Positions 9,024 through 16,875 of a stretch of DNA of 64,000 bases are shown here, piece after piece. Origin of the DNA: Patiriisocius sp047730165. Its GTDB lineage: Bacteria > Bacteroidota > Bacteroidia > Flavobacteriales > Flavobacteriaceae. The stretch's first letter is position 1. Each line of letters begins with the position of its first letter. Location: contig NZ_CP159834.1 in assembly GCF_047730165.1 (NCBI RefSeq), forward strand, positions 868,001 through 932,000. Direction: 5' to 3'. The notes below the pieces were generated by a model. That model searched no databases. It worked only from the letters and a program-made list of their open reading frames with translations, and was not told where the DNA came from. The position numbers were made by a program, and so were the translations under genes.

Positions 9024-10157
9024 TTATTCTGAAATGTTCCCGCTTGAAAGTATCGCCAAGTTTTTCCCAATACTACTCCCTATAGCTACGCCCATTCCGC
9101 CTAATCTAACTCCGCAAAAAACAGTATTAGAAACGGCAGCTAGAATAGGTTTTTTCTGTTCGCCCACTCCCATAATACCACTCCAGCTGTAATCTATTTT
9201 AAACGGGATGTTGGGTAATATAACTGTTTTTAAAATTCGCGCTAACTCCTTTTGTATTTGTTGTGTTACTTCCATTTTTGTAGTGGCTTCTCCTTTAAAA
9301 TCGAGATTACGACCACCACCTAAAAGGATGCGATTGTCTATATTTCTAAAATAATAGTAGCCTCTATCTAAATGAAAAGTTCCTTTAATGTGAAGGTTTT
9401 CTATAGGCTCTGTAACTAAAACTTGAGCTCTTGCCGGCTGTACGTCTTTATCTAAAAATTGTTTTGCAAAACCATTCGTCGCAACGCAAACCTTCTTTGC
9501 AGATAATATGCCAAGATCTTTGGTTGTAATCTTTACGGCGTTATCGATTGATAATATATCTGTAACTTCGGTTGTATTAAGAATAAGAATGTCTTTTTCT
9601 GCGGTCTTTTTAAGAAGTGACTGCATCATCTTTCCCGTGTCTATCTGTCCTTCAAATTTGTTAAAAATAAGTGAATCAGTCACATTTCCGAAGTGGAAAG
9701 AGTTCGCTGTTAGTGAGAAAACTTGGTCATTAAAAATAGGGAGCAACAGCTTGTTTACGGCGTCCATTTTTGCAACACAATCTTGATAGAGCGCCGTGTC
9801 GTTTTCTGTAAATAATTCATACCCGCCGTGTTTCTGAAAACCTATGTTCTCATCGCCCAAGGTGTCTCTTAAGAGCTGAAGCCCAGCAACGCGTTCCTTG
9901 ACAAGACTAACAACCTCTTCAGGGCTGTGTGTTTTGAGGTCGTCAATAATTTCGGATAGACTCCCAAAGCAAGCAAACCCTGCATTTTTAGTGCTGGCGC
10001 CGCTGGGTAACATCCCACGTTCTAGCACTACTATTTTAGCCTTTGGGTGTTGTCTGCGAAGTTCTAAGGCGCAAGAAAGACCCACTATACCGCTACCAAT
10101 GATGGCGTAATCTATGTTGCTTAGCCAAGTTTTATGTTCCCAATAGGATAGTGTCAT
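9024..10157 (-). CDS. FAD-dependent oxidoreductase, DAO/glycine-oxidase family
   Basis: 377 residues from the ATG at 10157; a longer in-frame reading to 10226 would run through an overlapping small gene. The N-terminal dinucleotide-binding motif (AIIGSGIVGLSCALELRR, followed by an acidic end of strand 2, VVLERG) marks a Rossmann-type FAD fold. The C-terminal block GVRLGGMGVAIGSSIGK is the second FAD-contact segment of the DAO superfamily. Members oxidise amino acids or other amines, or act as dehydrogenases; the substrate is not predictable here. Its ATG shares the ATGA of the preceding 42-codon gene, a classic coupling arrangement, and a GreA-like gene follows after 19 bp. Confidence 0.88.
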   Translation of the reverse strand: MTLSYWEHKTWLSNIDYAIIGSGIVGLSCALELRRQHPKAKIVVLERGMLPSGASTKNAGFACFGSLSEIIDDLKTHSPEEVVSLVKERVAGLQLLRDTLGDENIGFQKHGGYELFTENDTALYQDCVAKMDAVNKLLLPIFNDQVFSLTANSFHFGNVTDSLIFNKFEGQIDTGKMMQSLLKKTAEKDILILNTTEVTDILSIDNAVKITTKDLGILSAKKVCVATNGFAKQFLDKDVQPARAQVLVTEPIENLHIKGTFHLDRGYYYFRNIDNRILLGGGRNLDFKGEATTKMEVTQQIQKELARILKTVILPNIPFKIDYSWSGIMGVGEQKKPILAAVSNTVFCGVRLGGMGVAIGSSIGKNLAILSSGNISE

Positions 10158-10282
10158 TGTTGTGATTTTCTGTTTGCGGCTAGCACATATGTTAAAATTA
10201 AAAGAGGGACAACGACTACAAACCACATCCTAAAGGAAGCTAATAAGTAAATAGAAATGATTGTTTTATAATTCCACCTCAT
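10154..10282 (-). CDS. 42-residue single-pass membrane peptide, coupled to the oxidoreductase
   Basis: A small frame starting ATG at 10282 (MRWNYKTIISIYLL...) and ending TGA at 10156-10154. The stop overlaps the ATG of the FAD oxidoreductase (ATGA, bases 10157-10154). Residues 6-36 are almost entirely hydrophobic and end in a basic tail ANRKSQQ, so a single transmembrane helix with the C-terminus in the cytoplasm is likely. There is no Cys or His for cofactor binding. No family recognised. The 4-nt overlap, typical of real bacterial gene pairs, is the main support; coding potential of so short a frame remains unproven. Confidence 0.5.
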   Translation of the reverse strand: MRWNYKTIISIYLLASFRMWFVVVVPLLILTYVLAANRKSQQ

Positions 10283-10363
10283 CTAGTAAATATATTTAAT
10301 TTGTCTTTTAGAAATTAAATATATCGTTCTTTAATGTGTTCGCCGAAAAGCCAAAACAAGGTA

Positions 10364-10399
10364 TAAAAAAAAGCGCCAACTCTAAAACGAGTTGGCGCT
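10364..10399 (-). terminator. Rho-independent terminator of the fabH-accB-accC operon
   Basis: Perfect 11-bp GC-rich stem (10372-10382 with 10389-10399), 6-nt loop, followed on the minus strand by a run of eight Ts (10364-10371). Located about 50 bp beyond the accC stop codon. Confidence 0.9.
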
Positions 10400-10451
10400 A
10401 AATAATATTGAGAAGCCCAAGCAAACTGTTATTGCAAATGTTTGCTAAAAG

Positions 10452-11807
10452 CTACTCTTCATCTACGGGTTCTTCCATTTTCCAAGTGTCCATAAAAGCA
10501 GTAGTATAGTTACCAGCAATATAATCTGGATGGTCCATTAGCTGTCTATGAAAAGGTATGGTGGTTTTAATTCCTTCAATATGAAACTCATCTAATGCGC
10601 GTCTCATTTTGTTTATTGCTTCTTCTCTAGTTTGTGCAGTTGTAATCAACTTTGCAATCATAGAGTCGTAGTTAGGCGGAATAGAGTATCCTGCATACAC
10701 ATGCGTATCTAAGCGTATGCCGTGACCTCCTGGAGCGTGTAAAACGGTAATCTTACCAGGTGATGGTCTAAAGTTATTATATGGGTCTTCTGCATTTATT
10801 CTACACTCAATGGAGTGCAGTTTTGGCAAATAGTTTTTTCCTGAAATTTTAATCCCAGCTGCCACCATAATTTGTTCTCGAATAAGATCAAAATCAATTA
10901 CTTGTTCTGTAATAGGGTGCTCTACTTGAATACGGGTATTCATCTCCATAAAGTAGAAGTTACGGTGTTTGTCTACTAAAAACTCTACCGTTCCTGCCCC
11001 TTCATACTTTATGTATTCTGAAGCTTTTACTGCGGCATCACCCATCGCTTTTCTAAGCGCATCTGTCATAAATGGACTCGGGGTTTCTTCGGTCAATTTT
11101 TGGTGACGTCTTTGTATAGAACAATCACGCTCACTTAAATGACAAGCTTTTCCACTACTATCGCCTACAATCTGGATCTCGATATGTCTTGGCTCTTCTA
11201 TGAGTTTTTCCATATACATATCATTATTTCCGAAGGCAGCCAGACTCTCTTGACGTGCAGATTCCCACGCATCTTGCAGCTCTTCTTTCTTATAGACGGC
11301 ACGCATTCCTTTACCTCCACCACCGGCACTCGCCTTAAGCATTACTGGATATCCAGTTTCTTTTGCTACTTTAATACATTCTTCAAACGTTTCAATTACA
11401 CCTTCACTTCCTGGCACACATGGAACTCCTGCGGCAATCATGGTTGATTTTGCATTTGCTTTATCTCCCATTCTATCAATCATTTCTGGAGAGGCACCAA
11501 TAAACTTTATATTGTGCTCTTCACAAATTCTTGAAAATTTTGCGTTTTCTGAAAGGAATCCATATCCTGGATGAATTGCATCTGCATTGGTAATTTCTGC
11601 AGCTGCAATAATATTGCTCATTTTTAAATAACTCTCACTACTTGCTGCTGGTCCTATACAAACCGCTTCGTCTGCAAACTTGACGTGTAGGCTTTCTTCA
11701 TCTGCTTTAGAATACACCGCAACAGATTTTATGCCCATCTCTTTACAGGTTCTAATTACACGAAGTGCAATCTCTCCCCTGTTTGCTATTAATATTTTTT
11801 TAAACAT
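10452..11807 (-). CDS. accC: Acetyl-CoA carboxylase, biotin carboxylase subunit
   Basis: 451 residues, the normal length for AccC. It uses ATP and bicarbonate to carboxylate biotin on AccB, the first half-reaction of malonyl-CoA synthesis. Start MFKKILIANRGEIALRVIRT is canonical. The ATP-grasp glycine-rich loop (KASAGGGGKGMR), the HIEIQ and RDCSIQRRHQK blocks and the MNTRIQVEH motif are all present. Third gene of a minus-strand set fabH-accB-accC; a small palindrome lies in the 71-bp accB-accC gap. No carboxyltransferase (accA/accD) gene is in the window, as is common in this phylum, where those genes are elsewhere. Confidence 0.98.
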   Translation of the reverse strand: MFKKILIANRGEIALRVIRTCKEMGIKSVAVYSKADEESLHVKFADEAVCIGPAASSESYLKMSNIIAAAEITNADAIHPGYGFLSENAKFSRICEEHNIKFIGASPEMIDRMGDKANAKSTMIAAGVPCVPGSEGVIETFEECIKVAKETGYPVMLKASAGGGGKGMRAVYKKEELQDAWESARQESLAAFGNNDMYMEKLIEEPRHIEIQIVGDSSGKACHLSERDCSIQRRHQKLTEETPSPFMTDALRKAMGDAAVKASEYIKYEGAGTVEFLVDKHRNFYFMEMNTRIQVEHPITEQVIDFDLIREQIMVAAGIKISGKNYLPKLHSIECRINAEDPYNNFRPSPGKITVLHAPGGHGIRLDTHVYAGYSIPPNYDSMIAKLITTAQTREEAINKMRRALDEFHIEGIKTTIPFHRQLMDHPDYIAGNYTTAFMDTWKMEEPVDEE

Positions 11808-11855
11808 GTTTCTTTGATATAAGTTCTACAAAATAGCCGCATAATTTATAGGTAG

Positions 11856-11873
11856 TCCCGATAGTTATCGGGA
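11856..11873. repeat. Short palindrome in the accB-accC gap
   Basis: TCCCGATAGTTATCGGGA: perfect 8-bp arms (11856-11863 and 11866-11873) around GT, folding as a 6-bp stem with a 6-nt loop. It starts 5 nt past the accB stop codon. There is no T-tract, so it is not a convincing terminator; it may be an mRNA processing/stability hairpin or a dispersed genomic palindrome. Confidence 0.6.
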
Positions 11874-11878
11874 TTAAA

Positions 11879-12355
11879 TTATGACGGGTCTACTAAGAAT
11901 AATGGTTGATCAAATTCTACAGGAGAAGCGTCGTCAACAAGTATTTTTACTATTTTCCCAGACACTTCACTCTCAATCTCGTTAAAGAGTTTCATAGCTT
12001 CTATCACACATAGAACATCTCCTATTCCTATATTATCCCCTACCTCAACAAACATTGGTTTATCTGGTGCTGACTTGCGATAAAATGTCCCAATAATAGG
12101 AGACTTTACCGTGATAAACTTTGATTCTTCTTCTGCTGCGGCTGTAGAAGCATCTGATGCAGGAGCTGCAGGAGCTGCGGCCGCCTGTTGCGGCATAGCT
12201 GCCATTGCGGGCATTTGCTGGATGTAAGTGGTCTCGCCCTTATCATCACTTCCTGTTTTGATGGTGATTTTGATATCTTCCATCTCGAGTTTTACCTCGC
12301 TTGCACCTGATTTTGCAACGAACTTAATTAGGTTTTGAATGTCTTTTAATTCCAT
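11879..12355 (-). CDS. accB: Biotin carboxyl carrier protein of acetyl-CoA carboxylase
   Basis: 158 residues. The N-terminal dimerisation segment (MELKDIQNLIKFVAKSG...) is joined by an Ala/Pro-rich linker (about residues 48-75) to the C-terminal biotinyl domain. The biotin attachment site is Lys122 in the canonical EAMK motif (VIEAMKLFNEIES). It carries the carboxyl group from AccC to the carboxyltransferase. It lies between fabH (38 bp upstream) and accC (71 bp downstream), consistent with one transcript committing acetyl-CoA to fatty acid synthesis. Confidence 0.98.
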   Translation of the reverse strand: MELKDIQNLIKFVAKSGASEVKLEMEDIKITIKTGSDDKGETTYIQQMPAMAAMPQQAAAAPAAPASDASTAAAEEESKFITVKSPIIGTFYRKSAPDKPMFVEVGDNIGIGDVLCVIEAMKLFNEIESEVSGKIVKILVDDASPVEFDQPLFLVDPS

Positions 12356-12393
12356 CTTTTAGTTGATTTTAATAGTGTTGGTTATGATTCTTC

Positions 12394-13392
12394 TTATTTA
12401 GGGTCATAGGCCCATTTTACATATACGGCGCCCCAGGTAAAGCCTCCTCCAAAAGAAGCAAACACAAGGTTGTCTCCTTTTTTAAGTTGACTTTCATAGT
12501 CTACCAAACATAATGGTAAAGTGCCGGAGGTCGTATTTCCGTATTTATGAATATTCATCATTACTTTTTCTTCTGGCAATTTCATTCTTCTGGAGGTAGC
12601 ATCTATAATTCGCTTATTTGCTTGATGTGGCACTAACCATTGTATGTCGTCTCCAGTAAGGTTGTTTCTTTTCATTATTTTTTCTGAAACATCTGCCATA
12701 TTAGATACGGCAAACTTGAATACCGTTTTTCCATCTTGATAAACATAATGTTGTTTGTTTGCCAACGTCTCTTGCGAAGCGGGTAAAATAGAACCACCGG
12801 CATCTATTTTTAGGCTTTCCCTTCCTATTCCGTCAGACCGTAACAACTCGTCTTGTACTCCCAAACCTTCATCATTTGGCTCAAATAAAACAGCTCCTGC
12901 TCCATCTCCAAAAATGATACACGTCGTACGATCTGTATAATCTATAATAGAAGACATTTTATCTGCCCCTATAAGTAAGACTTTTTTGTAGCGACCAGAC
13001 TCAATGTATTTTGCTGCAGTAGACATCCCGAAAAGAAAACTAGAGCAGGCTGCAACCAAATCAAAAGAAAAGGCGTTTACTGCACCTATCTGGGTTGCCA
13101 CGTAAACACCTGTTGTCGCTACTGGCATATCTGGCGTGGCTGTTGCCATGATCACCATGTCTATGTCTTTAGGGTCTGTATTGCTTTTAGTAAGAAGATC
13201 TTTTGCTGCTTCAATTGCCAGAAAGGAGGTACCCTTTCCTTTTTCTTTTAGAATACGACGTTCCTTGATACCAGTTCTGGTAGTGATCCACTCATCATTA
13301 GTATCGACCATGGTTGCAAGGATATCATTGCTTAATACATAGTCTGGGACATACCCACCCACCGCGGTAATGGCAGCTGTTATTGTACTCAT
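12394..13392 (-). CDS. fabH: 3-oxoacyl-ACP synthase III (KAS III)
   Basis: 332 residues. FabH condenses acetyl-CoA (or branched acyl-CoA in organisms making iso-fatty acids, as flavobacteria do) with malonyl-ACP to start chains. The catalytic triad is visible: Cys116 in AACSSFLFG, His in VPHQANKRI and Asn in GNTTSG. The N-terminal TNDEWITTRTGIKERR block is typical. It heads the fabH-accB-accC set and is separated from rpmF by two hairpins. Strand and order match the conserved Bacteroidota lipid cluster. Confidence 0.97.
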   Translation of the reverse strand: MSTITAAITAVGGYVPDYVLSNDILATMVDTNDEWITTRTGIKERRILKEKGKGTSFLAIEAAKDLLTKSNTDPKDIDMVIMATATPDMPVATTGVYVATQIGAVNAFSFDLVAACSSFLFGMSTAAKYIESGRYKKVLLIGADKMSSIIDYTDRTTCIIFGDGAGAVLFEPNDEGLGVQDELLRSDGIGRESLKIDAGGSILPASQETLANKQHYVYQDGKTVFKFAVSNMADVSEKIMKRNNLTGDDIQWLVPHQANKRIIDATSRRMKLPEEKVMMNIHKYGNTTSGTLPLCLVDYESQLKKGDNLVFASFGGGFTWGAVYVKWAYDPK

Positions 13393-13413
13393 ACAGTTTG
13401 TTTAGATCCTTTT

Positions 13414-13432
13414 AAAAAGAGGAGAAACCTCT
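13414..13432 (-). terminator. Short hairpin with T-tract before fabH
   Basis: 5-bp stem (13418-13422 with 13428-13432) followed on the minus strand by five Ts. It lies about 20 bp upstream of the fabH start. It could be a second weak terminator of the rpmF transcript or an attenuator of fabH. Stem is short, so confidence is low. Confidence 0.35.
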
Positions 13433-13516
13433 CTAAAAGCTTGGAAAAATAGTGATTTTTAATGAAAAACAAGGGTTTTTTAACGTTTTTCGAAAGGTGC
13501 ATAAGATTTCAGAAAA

Positions 13517-13544
13517 CAAAAAAACTCCCACAAATTGTGGGAGT
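13517..13544 (-). terminator. Rho-independent terminator after rpmF
   Basis: 7-bp GC-rich stem (13524-13530 with 13538-13544), extendable to 10 bp through the loop, followed on the minus strand by seven Ts (13517-13523). Ends the pdxA/DUF177/rpmF transcript. Confidence 0.88.
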
Positions 13545-13566
13545 CCAAATATCTTATAAGAACGTC

Positions 13567-13764
13567 TTAAGCTTCAATCGCTTCTACAGCATCAATAACA
13601 ATCTGACCTCTGTAATACAATCTACCTTCATGCCAGTGAGCTCTGTGGTACAAGTGAGCTTCTCCTGTTGTTGGATCCGTTGCTATCTGTGGTGCAACTG
13701 CCTTGTAATGTGTTCTTCTTTTATCTCTTCTCGTTTTGGAGATTTTTCTCTTTGGATGTGCCAT
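13567..13764 (-). CDS. rpmF: 50S ribosomal protein L32
   Basis: 65 residues, starting MAHPKRKISKTRRDKRRTH, the canonical L32 N-terminus, with the flavobacterial acidic tail. It is a structural protein of the large subunit. The four zinc-ligand cysteines of some L32 proteins are absent (the C- form), as is common in this group. It follows the DUF177 gene by 8 bp, the usual yceD-rpmF pairing, and a terminator follows. Confidence 0.98.
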   Translation of the reverse strand: MAHPKRKISKTRRDKRRTHYKAVAPQIATDPTTGEAHLYHRAHWHEGRLYYRGQIVIDAVEAIEA

Positions 13765-13772
13765 TACTTTTA

Positions 13773-14318
13773 TTATTTATCGTTTAATAATTTTTTTAAT
13801 GAGTCCCATCTAGGATCTGTTTTATCCTCAGATGTACTTTTATATTCAATATTTTCCCTAGGGCTTAATTCTTCAAGTTTGTCAAGTATGTCGCTTTTTA
13901 ATGAACCGTCTTCAATTCCTGGATGAATTCTTCTTGAAGGAAGACTCAAAACAATCGACTCATAAATATATTGCTGGATGTTTACTTCATAACTTCCGTG
14001 AGGAATAATAAGAAGGTCTTCGTTTTCATTATTAAACTCATCCCCAAATTTTACTACAAAATGATAATCACCACTTAATTCCTGTTCAAAAGGCTCATTA
14101 GTAACGTCGCAATTGACTTTTACTTTACCATTATAAGAGAGGTTAAATTCAAGTAGGGTTGTTTTTTTATCCAGCAGTACATCGAGATTAAGATTTGCAT
14201 CTATAAACTCATCATACTCAAAATGCTCAAAGAACTTATTTTCAATCTTAAAATCAAAGCGGTGTTCCCCTAGTTTTAGCCCAACAAATGGGATTGTAAA
14301 TTCTTTCAATTCTCTCAT
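13773..14318 (-). CDS. DUF177 (YceD) family protein
   Basis: 181 residues from ATG 14318; a GTG at 14324 is also in frame but adds only two residues. YceD/DUF177 proteins are small, acidic and nearly always encoded directly before rpmF; in plants a homolog is needed for 23S rRNA accumulation. Here the CDVTNEPFEQ segment keeps one cysteine of the usual C-x-x-C-like site, and the C-terminus ends in DPRWDSLKKLL, the family hallmark. Translation is probably coupled to rpmF. Role in ribosome assembly is inferred from family knowledge. Confidence 0.9.
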   Translation of the reverse strand: MRELKEFTIPFVGLKLGEHRFDFKIENKFFEHFEYDEFIDANLNLDVLLDKKTTLLEFNLSYNGKVKVNCDVTNEPFEQELSGDYHFVVKFGDEFNNENEDLLIIPHGSYEVNIQQYIYESIVLSLPSRRIHPGIEDGSLKSDILDKLEELSPRENIEYKSTSEDKTDPRWDSLKKLLNDK

Positions 14319-14402
14319 AATCACTCCTTGAAACTAAGAACACCTTACGCGTAAAGCGGGTGCAAAGATAAAAAAATATTTGATTTGCAAATTAATTTAT
14401 CA

Positions 14403-15461
14403 CTACTTTTTTACAAACGGTTGTCGTCTATTAATTATCAGTGGTTTTTCTGAAATTTTCTGGTGTTGTTCTCGAGCACTAAAAATAGATATTGCGCTAT
14501 ACATTGCAGCTCTAAAAGACTCATGGCTCGCTTCGTTCTTTCCAGCAATATCAAAGGCTGTACCGTGATCTGGAGAGGTTCTTATTCTATCAAGCCCTGC
14601 CGTAAAGTTAACTCCAGAACCAAAGGACAATGTCTTAAAAGGAATCAATCCTTGGTCATGGTAAGAAGCAATAATTACATCAAAGTTTTTATAATTTCCG
14701 GTGCCAAAAAAGCTATCCGCGGCATATGGGCCAAAAATCACCTTACCATTGTTGCGTAAATTATCTAAAGTGGGTCTTAGAATCTCGTCGTCTTCTTTTC
14801 CTATAACACCATTATCTCCTGTGTGAGGATTTATTCCTAAAACAGCAATCTTCGGTCGCTCTATACCAAAATCTTGAATTAATGTTTTGTGAATTGTGTT
14901 GATCTTTTTTTCTACTAGCTCTCTCGTAATTGTAGCTGCGATATCCTTTACAGCAACATGATCTGTAAGTAATCCTACTCGTAAAGAATCTGAAACCATT
15001 AACATTAAAGCGTCTCCTTCTAATTCTTGATTTAAGTAATCTGTGTGTCCTGGAAAAGAAAAAGACTCAGACTGAATATTAGACTTATTAATCGGCGCCG
15101 TAACGAGTACATCTATCTTGCCTTCTTTGAGCGCAGCAACTGCCGCTTGAAAAGACTTTAAAGCATAAATACCAGCCTCTTTTTCTTCTTTCCCAAAATG
15201 AACGTCTACATTTTCTTTCCAGACATTGAGTACGTTAATTTTCTTAGGAATAATTTTGTCTACACTTTCTATTCCCTGCAGGTTGCTCTGGATGTTAAAT
15301 GCTTTTTTGTAAAACGACATAAGTTTCACATTGGCAAAAATCACAGGCGTACAAAAATCAAGTATCCTTGAATCTTCCAGTGCTTTTAAGACAACCTCTG
15401 GTCCAATTCCATTAAGATCACCTATCGATATCCCTACTATCATTTTATTCTCTTTGCTCAT
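14403..15461 (-). CDS. pdxA: 4-hydroxythreonine-4-phosphate dehydrogenase
   Basis: 352 residues. PdxA oxidises 4-phosphohydroxy-L-threonine with NAD in the DXP-dependent pyridoxal phosphate route. Typical blocks are present: GISIGDLNGIGPEV at the N-terminus, APINKSNIQ, the metal-binding PGHTDYL, and SYHDQGLIPFK near the C-terminus, which supplies another metal histidine. The start could be MSKENKM (15461) or the ATG six codons later. It lies 84 bp upstream of DUF177 on the same strand and may be the first gene of that transcript. Confidence 0.96.
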   Translation of the reverse strand: MSKENKMIVGISIGDLNGIGPEVVLKALEDSRILDFCTPVIFANVKLMSFYKKAFNIQSNLQGIESVDKIIPKKINVLNVWKENVDVHFGKEEKEAGIYALKSFQAAVAALKEGKIDVLVTAPINKSNIQSESFSFPGHTDYLNQELEGDALMLMVSDSLRVGLLTDHVAVKDIAATITRELVEKKINTIHKTLIQDFGIERPKIAVLGINPHTGDNGVIGKEDDEILRPTLDNLRNNGKVIFGPYAADSFFGTGNYKNFDVIIASYHDQGLIPFKTLSFGSGVNFTAGLDRIRTSPDHGTAFDIAGKNEASHESFRAAMYSAISIFSAREQHQKISEKPLIINRRQPFVKK

Positions 15462-15645
15462 TATGTATCCGTATTCTTTAATTGAACTTAATAAACTTCC
15501 CTCTTTGCTAAAATACTATTCTTTAGATCTACCCTCCCTTTCTTATCCTTCCGTTTGTTCTGAAAAATGGGATTTAGTAACCGTTATATTTAATTTCAAA
15601 TGCCTTAATTTTCGCTTAAACACAAAAAGTTTAAGTAAGTTCATT

Positions 15646-15653
15646 TACTTTTG
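15646..15653 (+). promoter_or_regulatory. -7 promoter element of ribE
   Basis: TACTTTTG matches the Bacteroidota -7 consensus TAnnTTTG exactly, 27 bp before the ribE ATG. A clear -33 TTTG is not seen. Confidence 0.6.
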
Positions 15654-15679
15654 CCATACAAAGGTAACTATTTGCATTT

Positions 15680-16273
15680 ATGTTTACAGGGATTATTGAA
15701 ACCATTGGTACTGTCCATTCGCTTCGCGCGGAAGGCGCTAATCTTCACATAGAAGTGGCTTCTTCATTTACACAAGAATTAAAAATAGATCAAAGTGTAG
15801 CTCACAACGGCGTTTGTCTAACCGTTGTATCCATTTCGGATGACTGTTACACTGTTACTGCCATTAAGGAGACTCTTGACAAAACATCATTATCTTCATT
15901 GCAAGTAGCAAATCCCGTCAATTTAGAACGCGGGATGAAATTAAGCGATAGACTGGATGGTCATATAGTTCAAGGGCACGTAGATCAAGTTGCTCAGTGT
16001 ACTAATGTCCTTGAAGAAAATGGAAGCTGGAAGTTTACTTTTAAGTACGACTCAAGCCCTGGTAATATTACCATAGAAAAAGGATCCATTACAATAAATG
16101 GCGTGAGCCTGACCGTCGTAGATTCTGGAAAAGATATCTTTAGCGTCGCTATTATTCCTTATACGTATAAACACACTACATTTAATACCTTGAAAGAAGG
16201 TACCGTTGTAAATCTAGAATTTGATGTCATAGGGAAATACGTTGCGCGACTTACGCAACTTTCTTCGCAGTAG
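15680..16273 (+). CDS. ribE: Riboflavin synthase, alpha subunit
   Basis: 197 residues, the usual size. It dismutates two 6,7-dimethyl-8-ribityllumazines to riboflavin. Two tandem lumazine-binding repeats are seen: MFTGIIETIGTV... (residues 1-95) and DGHIVQGHVDQVA... (from about residue 96). The catalytic N-terminal MFTG is intact. No FMN riboswitch is visible upstream. The last 23 bp overlap, tail to tail, with a small PID-CTERM-like gene on the other strand. Confidence 0.97.
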   Translation: MFTGIIETIGTVHSLRAEGANLHIEVASSFTQELKIDQSVAHNGVCLTVVSISDDCYTVTAIKETLDKTSLSSLQVANPVNLERGMKLSDRLDGHIVQGHVDQVAQCTNVLEENGSWKFTFKYDSSPGNITIEKGSITINGVSLTVVDSGKDIFSVAIIPYTYKHTTFNTLKEGTVVNLEFDVIGKYVARLTQLSSQ

Positions 16274-16499
16274 CTCGTACTCTATAGAAATAATATACTC
16301 CTAGAATTAATCCTGCCAGAAGTAAAATTAAAATATTATCATCAATAGGTATCATACCATCTACAGGGGGTCCTCCTGGCGTCCTATTTGAGTCTGGAAC
16401 AGGGGGTCCTTTTGAGCCGCTATTAGATTGCGCAAATAATTGCACTCCGTTAAATAGAGTGTTCGCTAGAGTAATAATAAGTACGATTTGAGATCGCAT
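16251..16499 (-). CDS. PID-CTERM-like small membrane protein
   Basis: 82 residues. An N-terminal signal peptide ends near LFAQ. A Ser/Gly/Pro-rich stretch follows (GSKGPPVPDSNRTPGGPPVDG), then MIPIDDNILILLLAGLILG, a transmembrane helix and a basic tail YRVRATAKK. The P-I-D motif directly before a C-terminal helix with a basic end resembles the PID-CTERM sorting signal seen on small flavobacterial proteins; the processing enzyme is not known to me. The gene overlaps ribE by 23 bp, convergently. Probably an inner-membrane-anchored small protein whose mature part is only the Pro-rich linker. Confidence 0.68.
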   Translation of the reverse strand: MRSQIVLIITLANTLFNGVQLFAQSNSGSKGPPVPDSNRTPGGPPVDGMIPIDDNILILLLAGLILGVYYFYRVRATAKKVA

Positions 16500-16875
16500 A
16501 GGTTGTGAGAGGTCGTTACGTTTTTGGGGACGTATAATAGACTGCTAAAGTAGTAAAAAAAAACACGCCACCACAACAAATCTTAAGTTATCAACGATTT
16601 AATCTCCGTTCAAGCGCCATATAATCCGCCTAAGTGAGTAAATGCTAGAGCAAAGCGTCGATTGTTTACTATTTGTTTCTTATTATTAATTCTAATTTTA
16701 GATGAAAATATAAGCAGGCAAATAGTCATAAATAATACCTGAACTTTCACTAAGGCTATGGTTATCATTTGGGCACAAAATGTAAACAAACCAAGGACTC
16801 CCTGATTATGAGATATGTGAAGTTGCTTTTCAATGCTTTCAAAATAAGTATCTTTAACTCTCTAAAAATAAAACA
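16500..16875. other. 376-bp gene-poor AT-rich gap with a tRNA remnant
   Basis: No gene is supported. The gap holds a 24-nt piece of the tRNA(CAT) gene at 16789-16812 (separate entry). A minus-strand frame at 16768-16610 (52 codons, ATG, one hydrophobic stretch, ends HLGGLYGA) is open but matches nothing I recognise and has no promoter; it may be a remnant or chance. The promoter of the S9 peptidase gene is not evident. Confidence 0.6.
16789..16812 (-). repeat. Displaced 3' fragment of the tRNA(CAT) gene (candidate att remnant)
   Basis: 22 of 24 bases match the tRNA gene at 19133-19156 in the same orientation. The match runs from the anticodon loop (CTCATAA) through the 3' anticodon stem and variable loop into the T stem, the segment that tyrosine recombinases commonly duplicate when an element integrates in a tRNA gene. 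Chance similarity at this level within 64 kb is very unlikely. Confidence 0.6.

Noticed and set aside
16610..16768. 52-codon minus-strand frame in the ribE-peptidase gap
   Set aside because: No promoter, no known family, and it overlaps DNA next to the tRNA remnant; likely chance or a fragment.
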